A stretch of 64,000 bases of DNA from Hofstenia miamia. Taxonomy: Eukaryota; Xenacoelomorpha; Acoela. The notes under the pieces were generated by a model. It was not told the origin of the DNA. It saw only the letters and a list, made by a program, of their open reading frames with translations, and ran no database searches. The stretch's first letter is position 1. Each line of letters begins with the position of its first letter. Positions 30,720-42,235 of this stretch are shown in pieces. The DNA lies in NCBI GenBank assembly GCA_004352715.1, contig SCFE01000069.1, positions 248,188 to 312,187 on the forward strand. Reading direction: 5' to 3'. Position numbers and translations under genes: made by a program.

Positions 30720-33607
30720 TGCTTTTGGATGATGCTACACCAATACCAGTAAACATAAAACAATGGTTGTTACAGTATGTGGATATACTATCATTATTGC
30801 CAACTAAGAAAGTAAAACAAAAGTTCGAAAAATACTACACATGATTGTTAATGCAGCAACATACGCTGGGCAGACCGAGTATTGTAGAACTTGCCAACAA
30901 AACAGGAATATGCCCTGCTGAGATTGACATATTAAATGATGAAGCAAAAAAGTTTATGTGGGGAGTGATGTCAAATACGAAATTAAGAGTGCTGAAACAG
31001 CAACCATGGATGTCAACTCATAATCTAATAAGAAGAGAAAGTGCCCATACATTAGAAACAATTCAAGAGATAGTGGCAAAAGAAATAAACAAAATGATCA
31101 TGCATGAGATGAAGAAGTACATTAGAGAATATCCACAATGTGCTTACACTAAGATAATTAAGAAATCAGAGATCATGCAAAAAGAAGGAGAAAATAGACC
31201 AATAGAGATTATAGAGATGGTTAGCAAATCACAAGAAGAAATGAGAATGGAAGAGTTATTGCTACAATCAAATGCAATCACACTAACCCCAAACACACAA
31301 AGAGAAATAGATAAAGTCAATTTGGAAAAGTGAGGCGAAAAGGAGCTGAGTGAAATATCCTGGGTCGATACTGATGACAAACATCTCCTGGTAGAGATAA
31401 CTGTACAAAGAGAGAAGACAGACAACATAGTACAGAGAATATATGGTGAAGTATATGGAAGAGAAATGAAGTCTAGGATAAAGATACTTTGTATGGAAGC
31501 ATTCACTAAGCAAGAGATAAATCAAATGTTACAGCCAAATAATCAGTTAGCTGTTGATATTGAATGTATTACATTGAAATTTATGATGAAGGCTGAAACT
31601 GCACAGAACCTCATGAGACATGGATTAACCAATATGTTTTGGGAGAATATAAAGACAAGCAAAAACAATTATCCTGCAACTTTCAGAATGGCAACAATGT
31701 CATGAATGGAGGGATCATACAAAGAAATCAAAAAACAAACATTAACGACATTACTAAAGTGTACACTGCCACCAACAGTTTTTGTACCTATGCTATTACC
31801 AACATGGCAAATGAAAAATAAGAAAGCAGTAAAAGCTTTATGGCATGAAGAGAACACATACGTGAACAAATTGGAAGATGCAGAAAGAATTGTAAGAGAC
31901 AAAAGATATAAGAAGTCAAAAGAAATTCTCGTCAGAAATGACAATAAAGAGAGGATATATATTGAAGGAACAGTAAAGCCATATGATTTATACTGTGACA
32001 GAGAAGCAGTACACAAACAAATAAAGAAGGTGAGGAACAAAATCAAAATAAGAAGTACACAAACAGTGATGTTATTCTTAGGAATAAATGATATAGTATG
32101 GGGTGAATTATGGAGTCCTCATTACAGATACTACAATGTCATGAGAAGAGTGGAAATTATAACAATGATATGATTAGTAAAGAATGATCCAGATCAAATA
32201 ACGCAAGAAGAGGTGGAAAATAACATAAATACATTTTATGATGAGGCGTCAATATCTAAATCATTGAGGTCTACATATGAGTTCTTTTATCCCAATACAA
32301 CAGTATGCCTGGAACTGGCACATATGAGTAGAGTGGATGCAATGATGATGCTCATGATAGCGATCAAATGCTTGAAACTATATGAAAAGTATTACAAGGA
32401 GTTCAATGGCAAACTAAATGAACTGAGGAGCATGTGTATGATTTCAAACAAATTGAAAAATCCTATGTTTTTGAGACATAAGAAAATGGTGACAATGAAG
32501 AAGGAAGTGGTGCTTAAGCTAACAAAAGATGAAAGGTTCAAGAAAACAGAATGGGAGATGCTAGATGCTAACACGATGATAAAACAGGCTGTAGAGNGAT
32601 TAACCAATATGTTTTGGGAGAATATAAAGACAAGCAAAAACAATTATCCTGCAACTTTTGGAATGGCAACAATGTCATGAATGGAGGGATCATACAAAGA
32701 AATCAAAAAACAAACATTAACGACATTACTAAAGTGTACACTGCCACCAACAGTTTTTGTACCTATGCTATTACCAACATGGCAAATGAAAAATAAGAAA
32801 GCAGTAAAAGCTTTATGGCATGAAGAGAACACATACGTGAACAAATTGGAAGATGCAGAAAGAATTGTAAGAGACAAAAGATATAAGAAGTCAAAAGAAA
32901 TTCTCGTCAGAAATGACAATAAAGAGAGGATATATATTGAAGGAACAGTAAAGCCATATGATTTATACTGTGACAGAGAAGCAGTACACAAACAAATAAA
33001 GAAGGTGAGGAACAAAATCAAAATAAGAAGTACACAAACAGTGATGTTATTCTTAGGAATAAATGATATAGTATGGGGTGAATTATGGAGTCCTCATTAC
33101 AGATACTACAATGTCATGAGAAGAGTGGAAATTATAACAATGATATGATTAGTAAAGAATGATCCAGATCAAATAACGCAAGAAGAGGTGGAAAATAACA
33201 TAAATACATTTTATGATGAGGCGTCAATATCTAAATCATTGAGGTCTACATATGAGTTCTTTTATCCCAATACAACAGTATGCCTGGAACTGGCACATAT
33301 GAGTAGAGTGGATGCAATGATGATGCTCATGATAGCGATCAAATGCTTGAAACTATATGAAAAGTATTACAAGGAGTTCAATGGCAAACTAAATGAACTG
33401 AGGAGCATGTGTATGATTTCAAACAAATTGAAAAATCCTATGTTTTTGAGACATAAGAAAATGGTGACAATGAAGAAGGAAGTGGTGCTTAAGCTAACAA
33501 AAGATGAAAGGTTCAAGAAAACAGAATGGGAGATGCTAGATGCTAACACGATGATAAAACAGGCTGTAGAGATGGTCCATGGAGAAAGAGTCGTGATCCT
33601 TAATTAG
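30720..33607 (+). CDS. element A ORF3, unknown protein after pol (interrupted, partly duplicated in the assembly)
   Basis: Frames from about 30727 read as the homologue of B ORF3. Visible pieces are FMWGVMSNTKLRVLKQQPWM (30845-31333), MEAFTKQEINQMLQPNNQLA (31466-31705), the Lys-rich part at 31706-32173 (KKAVKALWHEENTYVNKLED) and the C-terminal part ending TMIKQAVEMVHGERVVILN at 33607. Stops at about 30842, 31331, 31703 and 32171 interrupt it. It ends 7 nt before the polypurine tract, so it is the last gene of the element. It has no membrane span or signal peptide. The segment 31623-32596 appears twice around a single N. Confidence 0.7.
31623..33571. repeat. tandem duplication around single-N gap (974 bp)
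   Basis: 31623-32596 is repeated at 32598-33571 with only a few differences (for example TTTCAGAATGG against TTTTGGAATGG), separated by one N at 32597. It lies in ORF3 of element A. It is probably an assembly artefact rather than a real duplication. Confidence 0.9.
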
Positions 33608-33614
33608 CTATGCT

Positions 33615-33624
33615 GGAGGGGGAG
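33615..33624 (+). promoter_or_regulatory. polypurine tract of element A
   Basis: GGAGGGGGAG directly precedes the right LTR. It is the expected plus-strand primer site for reverse transcription. Confidence 0.85.
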
Positions 33625-34951
33625 TGTAACATAATCCAATCATGTGTGGTCAAGTTAAGAGAAATGAAGGAAAGAACTAAGACTAAAATGTTGAATAAAT
33701 ATTTATTGTAAACACATGATGACAATTAGTTAATTCATTTGTAAAATTACAATACAGTATTTTTGCATATTAATTAATTTGGCAATGTATTTGACAAATG
33801 GTGAATGACCAAAGTTGCAAACACTAATTAATGCTGACGTGCATAATAGGCAATCAGCAGATGAAGGAAAATCAGAGAATCGAAATTTTTCAACAACTTA
33901 GATTAACAGGTACTAGCCAAATATTTGAATGTTTATTAATTGCAAGTATTAAAGTAGTGTGATTTATTATTTTGGTGATGACGTTAATTCATTGGAGTTA
34001 CTTTGCTTTTCTTTGTCAGGTTATTTTATTAATTGTCATGGAAAGCTAAACATTTGAGCACTAGGGTATTTGAGACAGTGGTCCACAACTTCATTTAACT
34101 GGAGCTTTGTAACAGCTTTGCACCAACATTAATTTGTTCACCATTCAAACAGCTGTGCAGCTGGTAGCCAGTGCTTACCTGATGTGCTCTTAAGTTAGGT
34201 GTAAGGATAGGGGTTTTTATTCGTATTAGCTTTCCTATCTTGCATTGCTCGTATTATTACATTATGTTCTTTTATTTAGCCCTCTTAGGAAATTACAGAA
34301 CTTGTTTGTATTATCTTGTATTGATTTCATTATGTGTAATTACAAACAGACCAAAGTACCAATGACTTCCCCTTTTTGTTATGGCCGCATTGGTTGTTCA
34401 CATGTACTTTAGGTTAACATGTATTTATTTATATTTAAGGATATTACATGTAAGGAAGCATAACAAGCTAATGCATCCTGGTTGTGAATTCCGCTTATAT
34501 TACAACTTCATTGATAACAAGAACAATCAATGCACTAAATTAATAAGTTATTGTACACTGTCACTATCGTATTTTTGCACACTATTTCACTGCACTGAGT
34601 CACTGGCATTGTGGTTGGTGTTTCTCTCAATGTTCAAATGTCAGCTGGAATTAATTGTTATATTGTAATTCTTCGATTCCTCTTTGTGCTTTGCTTCAGT
34701 CAGGTATTTGACCCTGTACATTGTATCATCTATCTCTTGTTTTGTATCTAAAATACAGTTGTTAGTTTTCTTACCAATACTAGTTGAACAGATATTATTT
34801 CAATTAATATGCAACTCAAAGTTAAAATGAAAGTAGAGAGATGGAAAGTTGGAATCTGTTGCCTACCATACTAGTCAAGGAGGGAAAAATGTTACAGCAG
34901 TTCCTAAATTAAGTTAGGCTTTATTAGTTGGAAGGTTGTCAAGATTCTACA
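33625..34951 (+). repeat. 3' LTR of element A (1327 bp)
   Basis: It matches the left LTR along its length with scattered substitutions and small indels. It starts TGTAACATAATCC and ends AAGATTCTACA. Several CpG/TpG-type differences from the left copy are visible. Counting the differences would date the insertion. Confidence 0.9.
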
Positions 34952-34955
34952 ATAT
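34952..34955. repeat. target-site duplication ATAT, right
   Basis: It matches the ATAT at 15881-15884 that precedes the left LTR. Confidence 0.8.
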
Positions 34956-35093
34956 GCTTTGGAATTTTGTTTTTAGCTGTACCACATCTGTGATTGTATG
35001 CCAAACTTTCTTTGGTAAATCACTTGGCAAACATGCACTTGCCAAGGTATGCTGTGAATTGACATTGTTTAAATACTGTAAAACATTATCCAT
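34952..35093 (-). pseudogene. small-gene family copy 2, 5' part (interrupted by LTR element A)
   Basis: On the minus strand an ATG at 35091-35093 begins an open frame (MDNVLQYLN..., then LPSDLPKKVWHTITD) that reaches the right LTR boundary. It continues in frame, once the insertion and one ATAT are discounted, into 15702-15880. The whole is 321 bp. The frame conservation implies the gene was intact when the element arrived. Copy 1 has the related EWQKICNAY segment. Confidence 0.75.
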
Positions 35094-35100
35094 GTTGTTA

Positions 35101-36141
35101 TATGGTATAAGCATTGCCTTTGAATATCACACTGTGATAATATATAACTTTTCATCCATCAAAATTAATATTTCTTTAACATAGTAAATACTATTGTAAG
35201 CATTTCCTCAGGCATTGAAAAATACATTTGAGTTCATACATGCTGGCATGAAATAACCAACTATGTGATTAGAAAACTAGCAAGAAAGTGATTAATAATT
35301 TGTAATCAAGTTAAAGCACATTAACTGCATAATGATAAAATTTAACCAAAATTTCAATGTGTGAATAAAGACCTTACAATTTTGTTCTGCTTGCTTTTGT
35401 CAAAAAAGAAATTTAATTACAATAACTAACAAATTTTTGCTTGGTTGGAAAAAATCATTTTGCAGTTTTATGTTTGACCAAAGTATTAGATGCAATTTCA
35501 ATTTCTAATCTACAGGTATGCAATCATTCTTTATTTAATTAGGTTTTTATATGTCATTATTATTTGTTAATATTTTTGATAGCAGTGAATACTAATATAG
35601 ATTTCCTTAAAGATTGATATCTTAAGCATACAATTGTGAAATTTTATGTTTGTAGATATTCATTATTTTATTTGTTACATTTGAGTAAACATTAACATTG
35701 ATTTATGATATAATTTTTCATTAGTATTTTGTATTTGTTATTTCAGGCTTACAGTGATTTTTGTAAGCAATGGTTTTGGTATGAGAAAGAATGTAAACTG
35801 CTCTCTAAACCTCTACTGTAAATGAGTAAAATTCTATCATCTAGTCTAAAGAAATAAACGTCCATGTTAGCATGCAAATTTTCATTCAATTTTAGCAAGG
35901 AGGGAATGAACTGAATGAAATAATATCAGATAAGAGATACATGTTATAGTAAAGTTAAATAAATTATGGTTTGGGCAAAATCAAAATATTAGATAGAGTT
36001 TATGTATAATAATATAATTAAGGATAAAATAACTATGTACATTTATTCTCATGAAATGATAAAATAATCTGTCCACTATCTGCATTAGATAGTCTTTGCA
36101 TTTTTGCACTGATCAAAAGTTTGTAATCATCATCAATTGTT
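35101..36141. other. unassigned AT-rich DNA
   Basis: No gene or repeat is recognised here. It lies upstream of the minus-strand small gene, so its promoter may be in this part, but no motif stands out. Confidence 0.4.
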
Positions 36142-36426
36142 ATGGTGTACCAACTTTACAGAAATAACAATTTGTTTCAATCAAGATCAACTTGGATAGT
36201 TGGACCATATCTTGTTGAAAATCTTCTTGCATTGTATATCTTTCACCACTATCCTACTGTAAGACTTCCTGGCATGATCTTTACACCATCTATGTTAGTG
36301 GTTAATGCATCCAACCAATTGAAATGTGCTCTATTAGTATACATGGCTTACTTTGATAATGATAAAGCATCAAATTTGGGGTTTTTATATCTCAAATTTC
36401 ATCCATCCAATAGAATCAAGAGCTGA
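36142..36426 (+). CDS. ORF of unknown function (94 aa)
   Basis: A single frame with ATG encodes a hydrophobic-rich protein (MVYQLYRNNNLFQSRSTWIV; YHPTV-type region; FLYLKFHPSNRIKS). No family is recognised, and it could be a fragment of a larger decayed gene. It sits 2.7 kb upstream of the PolB relic on the same strand, so a shared origin is possible but unproven. Confidence 0.3.
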   Translation: MVYQLYRNNNLFQSRSTWIVGPYLVENLLALYIFHHYPTVRLPGMIFTPSMLVVNASNQLKCALLVYMAYFDNDKASNLGFLYLKFHPSNRIKS

Positions 36427-36769
36427 TAAAGTTTCACAGGGTCAGGGCCTCAGAATCAAATAATTTTAGGCAATGGAATAATTTCAACTTTTACTAGATG
36501 TCACTAATCAATATGGTCAATTTCATCTAAATCATAAATTATAAAATATAAAATATTCAGAATAGGACTACCATTGCCAATGTTTAAGGTTATTTTGGTT
36601 AGTGCATCATTTACATGATTGATTAGATGTAGTTGAAGCAACTAATTTGCTAATGTTTTTAATGTACCCTGTAATGAGTATACATGTACAAGTTTTGAAA
36701 AATAAGTATTTACTAGTCTTTGATCATGAATTAAATTGATATTTTTCTACCACAATTTTACATGTGAAA

Positions 36770-37655
36770 TCTTGAAAGCATCTGAAGAAGTTACTACCAT
36801 CCAGCAAGCCAACTCAGTGAAATATCTAAGGGTGAAAGTAGATTGGGACTTAACTTTAATGAACTAGTCCAAAGCAAGCTAAGAAAGATGTGTTCTGGTA
36901 TTCAGATTATAAGAGAAGTCAGAAAAGTCATGAGAGTTGTAGCAATATTAGATGCATTTGTAATGAGCCACTTCAGATATGAAGGCATTTTGCTTACCAG
37001 ATTAAGCATAGCACAGCAAGAATAAATAAATAGGTTGTTTAACTTGTCTATTTGTGTAATGATGAGTGTTAAGAAACCAGCAATTCATAACATTATTTAC
37101 AGCCATGCAATACTCTCACCTTCTTTTATAATAAAGTACACAGGTATTGTAAATCTATTTAAAAGCATAAATAGATCAACAAAAAGCAATAGCTTCCTTG
37201 CATAATACTTTACACATAAAAGTTGATCAAACAAATGCATAAATCTATTTCAAACAAAAATAAATTTTGGAGCATTGGATATGTCACAACAGCATGTAGC
37301 TTATGGAATGATCTAAGTCTCAGCATACAGAATGCCCCAAACTTACCATCTTTTAAAAAACTCTTAAAACAAAACCTGCTTAAGCATCAACATGACCTAG
37401 GTTACTCAAAAACAATGAATGCATAGAGAAAACTTAATGTAACATAGTATTTTAACTTGTTATATGTTTGATTTTTAAAATTCTTTTATATATGTGTTGT
37501 AGCTTAGTATATTTTAATTTGTACTTATCTATATGCAAATATTAACTTGTAAATGTATATATGTATATATCTATATGCCTCTATATTCAATTTGAGTAAA
37601 TATGTACAGATGTAGTGCAAAAAATGGACAATAAAGATATTTAAGAGTTATTATT
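36770..37655 (+). mobile_element. non-LTR retrotransposon 3' fragment (same family as 2.0-3.4 kb)
   Basis: The region encodes the end of an RT: SVKYLRVKVDWDLT, then AFVMSHFRYEGIL in the thumb (36843-37025), then SLWNDLSLSIQNAPNLPSFK (37223-37426) and a stop. The last part matches the minus-strand element at 2.0-3.4 kb. The 3' end has GGACAATAAAGATATTTAAG followed by (TTA)n. Stops between the pieces show decay. Confidence 0.8.
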
Positions 37656-37659
37656 ATTA

Positions 37660-39160
37660 TTTATTTTACTATTTTTTCTACATTTGCTAAACATTTGCTT
37701 TAGATTTGACTTACCATCTGAATGCATCAATTCACCTTTGATGGAATTTGAGGAATGGTCTGAAAACTTTGAGGGTCAGGTGGATCTGATAACAGCACAC
37801 TATGATAACCAGGTTTGGAGCTGATGATCTAACAAGCACCTTGATATCAACTACCAACAACTATATTGTGTGAGTTTTCCATATTATAATCATTATTTGA
37901 AAAATTTATGTACACTATTTTTTCAGTTTAAGAACACATTTAACTTTTTCATTTTTTCACTTAATACATTGTTGTTTTTAAACTCAAACAAATAGTGGAC
38001 ATAACTATGTGATATTATTCAAATTTAAGTGTCAAACAGAAACCAGATAGTAGAAGTTTGTGATTTATGACGTAATTATCATTTTCATGCAAAAAACAAT
38101 TTTTTCTTTCCAGTAGTTTATCATTATTATTCAAGTAATTGGTCATTATTATCTAACACACATCTTTTTAAACAAGTGTGAAATTTATATCTGATTACAA
38201 AAAATTTTATTTTTTCAACTTGATTATAAACACCAGCTCAATTCATGTCATATTTCCCAATTGATAGATTATCACATAGACACTATGTGCATTGAATTTC
38301 CCACCAAATTGCAAGTTGTGTATTATTTTACATTGCATTGCATGTAATAAATTTATTCTCTCATTCATGCCTTATTTCTTGTTTATTGTTATTATTTGAG
38401 TGCAAAGAATTATTTTTATGCAATGTGTGTTCATTTAATGCTATATGCTATATTTTTCATGGTTTATTCAATTGTTTGGTAAAACACAATTGATTGCTAA
38501 TCTATTATATATTCAATGCAGGTAAAGCATATTAGTTTTCTCAATGTGTTAACCTCTTGTTTGTAAAATTACCAATTGCAAGCATGTTCACTCTTTTAAT
38601 TTAAAAGTGTATACATGTGTTAATTAAAATTCAGCCAGTTTTTATAAATGATTTTTTCACAAGTTAATTACAAAAGCATGCTTTACTAATATTGATTTTA
38701 TTTTACAATGTGTTTTCATTTCTACATGTTTTAGTTAAATGGCAATTATTTTTATTGTTTGATTATTTTACACAATGTGTTTATATATTGCATGCACATT
38801 ATTTATTTAATGTTAGTAATTTTCATGGTTAATTCCATTCTCTACATTCTGCAAACTATGTATTAAAAACACTGTCACCTACTTACTATTGATGCTAAGC
38901 TAACTTACTATTTTTATACAATCAATGTGTGTGTGTTATACTTTCAATGTGTTAACCTCTTATTTGTAAACATGGAAAAAAATTAGTAATTAATGCTTTA
39001 TGAATAATTAGTGTGTTTATATTGTTTTTGCATTGAGTAAACTGTTCCCAATTTAAGTATTTTTCCCAATGCATTCCACTCTTTAAATATAATGATCAGC
39101 CTTCCATTCCCACTTTTCTCAAAAATTTTCAATTTAGGTCTACAAGCAGTGTTGGTCAGC
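37660..39160. other. unassigned AT-rich DNA
   Basis: No gene is supported. Long T-rich runs and short repeated phrases such as TCAATGTGTTAACCTCTT (38550 and 38945) are visible, suggesting local duplication. Confidence 0.4.
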
Positions 39161-39169
39161 CCCCCCATT

Positions 39170-41312
39170 TTTCAATGCACTCATTGTAGATATAATAATC
39201 TCAATGCCCATGCACTACATGCCCATATAATTAGGAAACATAGAAAATCACAGGTGTATCTATGAACTGAATGCAAATTATTTTTCCATAATGACGAATT
39301 GTTTTCTGAGCATGTTAGGGTTGTCCATGAATGATCAGCACCACTGCCAATTGATGAGATTAGGGAAGCTTTGCATGTTATGAGAGCCATCAATTAAATA
39401 AAGTGGAAATTTATTCACCATTCTATCTTGCCTATCCAACCATTTCAAAAATGATTAAAGAGTAAGTGGCCAAGCATTACTCTGCCAAAATTTATTTAAT
39501 TTCTGAGTTTTAACTATCACAAACTGATGGAGATGAAGAGAAGTGAGTCATTCTCTATCTGACTAGTAAACTGGCTTCAGTTTTTCACACAGGACTTTGT
39601 GAGGCAACATATTCTCAGATTATGAATAAATTCACGAATTACATTAGCATTTATGCAAACAATGGATCAAGCTGGGTCCTGAAAAGCATAAACAACATAG
39701 GGCTATGTATTGCCAAGTATAGGCCAACCTCTGCTGGCACATTTATCCCACTACCAGATTGTAAAAGAAAAACCATTTCCTGGTAAATCTGAAAAGTGGT
39801 GATTCCAGCCAATGCTTTCTTTATGCAATTTTGGCATTTCCGCCTCTATAAATCAAATAAAGATGTGAAGTAACTCATTTAAACAAATTCAAGCATACTT
39901 TAAATATTAACAGCCTGTCTTTCCCACTCTCTTTAATGTATGTCTGCATGTTTGAGGACCTCAACCAAATAAAAGTTAGTGTATATGCTCTAAATAGTGA
40001 TGATCAGAGTTTAGTTCCAGCATACATATTTGAAAAACACTAAAAGAAAATTGCAAATTTACTATTAATTGAAGAAGAGGGTGGAAATAGTCATTATTTT
40101 GCTATAATGAATTTGAACACTAGTCTAAAGGTTTTTAAAAATGGAAGGGGTGACAGTATGCAGTGCCCTAAATGTTTGTGTGGCTTCAATCTAAAAGAAA
40201 ATTTTGAGAGGCATCAGAAGAAATGTAGTAGATCCAACACTGAACTTAAAATTACATTCCCCAGTCAGAAAAAATTATGGTGCAAAAAACTATGTAACAA
40301 TAATGGCCACATTTGACATTGAAGCAATGTCAAAGTCATGGACCTGTACCTAACCCCACCACCAGCTACACAGTTCAGGAAGTAAAGCAAATACCCTCTG
40401 GCATTTGCATCACCACTATAACAGAGAAGGAGTTGCTTTCCTCCAAAGTTTTTTCAGGTGAATACTGCATGTCAGAGGCATGGGACCACCTTAGAAAAAT
40501 TGCATACAAATCATTTCAGGCTAAGCAAAAACATTGCACACTACAGATTACACATGGTGAACATATAAGAATGCTGGCAGATGCAATATCCTGCATATTT
40601 TTGGATAAACAATTTGAGGCATCTTTGAATAAAGTAATAGACTATTGTCACTATAGTGGTAAAATTAGAGGGATTTCCCATAGAGACTGTAATATTTTGC
40701 TTAGATCACCCAATTCACCCCATATTTGCACATAATGCCTCCAATTATGATTTAAAATTTTCATTATTATACAGCAACACAGGCTCTTTCCTGTATAAGA
40801 TAAAGAGCAAAAATTTATATGTTGAATTGCCAGCAATAGCCAGCCATTTTGACTTCTCAAATTATCTGAAAGATTCAAGTTTGTCTAGCAAGGCAAATAA
40901 GAAAACTTATTTAAAATTGAAAGATGAGTTGGGGGTGGAATACTCACACATGTGGTGGCATTAAAATCGAAAATGTATTCTGTCCAATATATATGTGCAA
41001 ATAGTGGTGCATGTCAGCCTTAAATCTAGTGCAAAGGGAGTTACAAGGGTTGTGAAAAAGACAATGAATTTCCACGTCTTCAATCAAATTTTGGATGGTA
41101 AAGAAATTCTGTGGCAAGAAATGGTAATGATTCACAGCCATAACCACAATATCTCTGTGGAGAGGATGAATAAAGTGGCATTAGCACCTTATGACGACAA
41201 GAGATATCTGATGGATCATTACCAAAGTTTGCCATATGGTCATAAAGGCATAGACTACATTTACATGTATTTTATTAATTCCCCATTTAGATATTCCACA
41301 ATCACTGATTAA
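39170..41312 (+). pseudogene. relic of a Polinton/Maverick-type protein-primed DNA polymerase B with zinc fingers
   Basis: Read in pieces on the plus strand: a C2H2 finger CTHC...H...H (39176) and a second finger whose first Cys codon is now TGA; NGSSWVLKSINNIGL (39661); SQCFLYAILAF; HYFAIMNL, followed by a C2H2 finger CPKCLCGF (40107-40316); an Exo I-like FDIEAM (40312); a Cys/His site YCHYSGKIRGISHRDCN (40640-40690); HNASNYD; then, immediately, YSNTGSFLYKIKS, the place of motif C, where the catalytic DTDS is NTGS. The C-terminal part is HFDFSNYLKDSS, KGVTRVVKK and DDKRYLMDH...LPYGH, ending at 41312. Most of the exonuclease and palm between HNASNYD and motif C is deleted. Such enzymes copy linear DNA with a terminal protein primer; this copy cannot. 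The family assignment is from motif order. No integrase, ATPase or capsid gene of such an element was recognised. Confidence 0.7.
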
Positions 41313-41569
41313 ATGAAGAAGATGCCTCTATAAATGAACCATCTACAAGCAGCAGCAAAAGACCTTGTTTAGGTATATGAAAATTATTTTGTGCATGTTT
41401 TTTAATAATTATTCCCTAGACACATAATATTGAATTGCCTCCATTACCTTGCTCTGCCTCCGTAGTCTCTCCAATAAGTTTCTGTATATGGTAAATGGAA
41501 ATAGTCAATTTATGGTTAATAATGCTTTACTTGCTTAGATGTTGTAAATATTTTTCATCATTTCCTAAA

Positions 41570-42235
41570 TGCACATCACTCCATTCAACTACACATTTCT
41601 GTAAAGTCCACCTCTACACTAAATTTCCACCATAACAAAGTGTATGATCATTTTAATGTATAATAAAAGTAAATATTTAGCTCTGCCTCCTGTCATTTGT
41701 GATGATTTGTTTTATCAATTGAAAAATGCCTCTATGTTGGAGTCCACCATAACAAATGTATAATTGTTTTAGATGTATAAATTAATTAATGGAAATATTT
41801 AGCTCTATCTGCAACTATTTTCAATGTCCTGTTGTATTGAACGAAAAAGAATGCCTCCATGTTAGAAGTCCATCACAACAAACGTATGATTGTTTTAGAC
41901 ATATAAATTAGTAATAAAAATTTTTAGCTCTGCCTCCCGTCATTTTGTGATACTCCATCTATTAATTGAAAAAACGTCTCTACATTGAAATCCACCATAA
42001 CAAATGTATAATTTTTTTAGACATATAAATTAATTAATGGAAATATTTAGCTCTGTCTGCCACTATTTTATGATGTCCTGTAGTATTTAATGAAAATACA
42101 TGTCTTTCTATGTAAATACCTCCAACAACATGTGTATGTGGCTTTTAATGTATAAGAAATTAATGAAAATATTTAGCTCTATCATCTACAATGATTTATT
42201 TTATCAATTGAAAAATGTCTACCTTGTTTGATAAC
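41570..42235. repeat. tandem repeat, five units of 122-126 bp
   Basis: The phrase TTTAGCTCTRYC recurs at about 41677, 41799, 41924, 42047 and 42173, with intervals of 122-126 bp. Units also share CCACCATAACAAATGTATAA-like and ATCAATTGAAAAATG-like phrases. Divergence between units is considerable. It lies immediately after the PolB relic. No ORF is conserved across units. Confidence 0.75.

Larger units (their letters stand above)
15885..34951 (+). mobile_element. element A: Ty3/gypsy-like LTR retrotransposon with nested element B (19,067 bp composite)
   Basis: Order on the plus strand: 5' LTR; PBS (17213); gag with coiled coil and damaged zinc knuckle; -1 frameshift heptamer (19066); protease and start of RT; element B and a 1000-N gap; ORF3 of A (about 30720-33607); polypurine tract (33615-33624); 3' LTR. 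TSDs of ATAT flank it. Its own RT core, RNase H and integrase are not seen. They were either deleted or lie in the unassembled gap. Gag carries several in-frame stops, so A is defective. The Ty3/gypsy placement is inferred from the related element B, which has RT and integrase after protease. Confidence 0.85.

Noticed and set aside
31144-33021. Minus-strand Ser/Leu/Phe-rich ORFs
   Set aside because: They are antisense to ORF3 of element A and duplicated with it; they show no independent motif.
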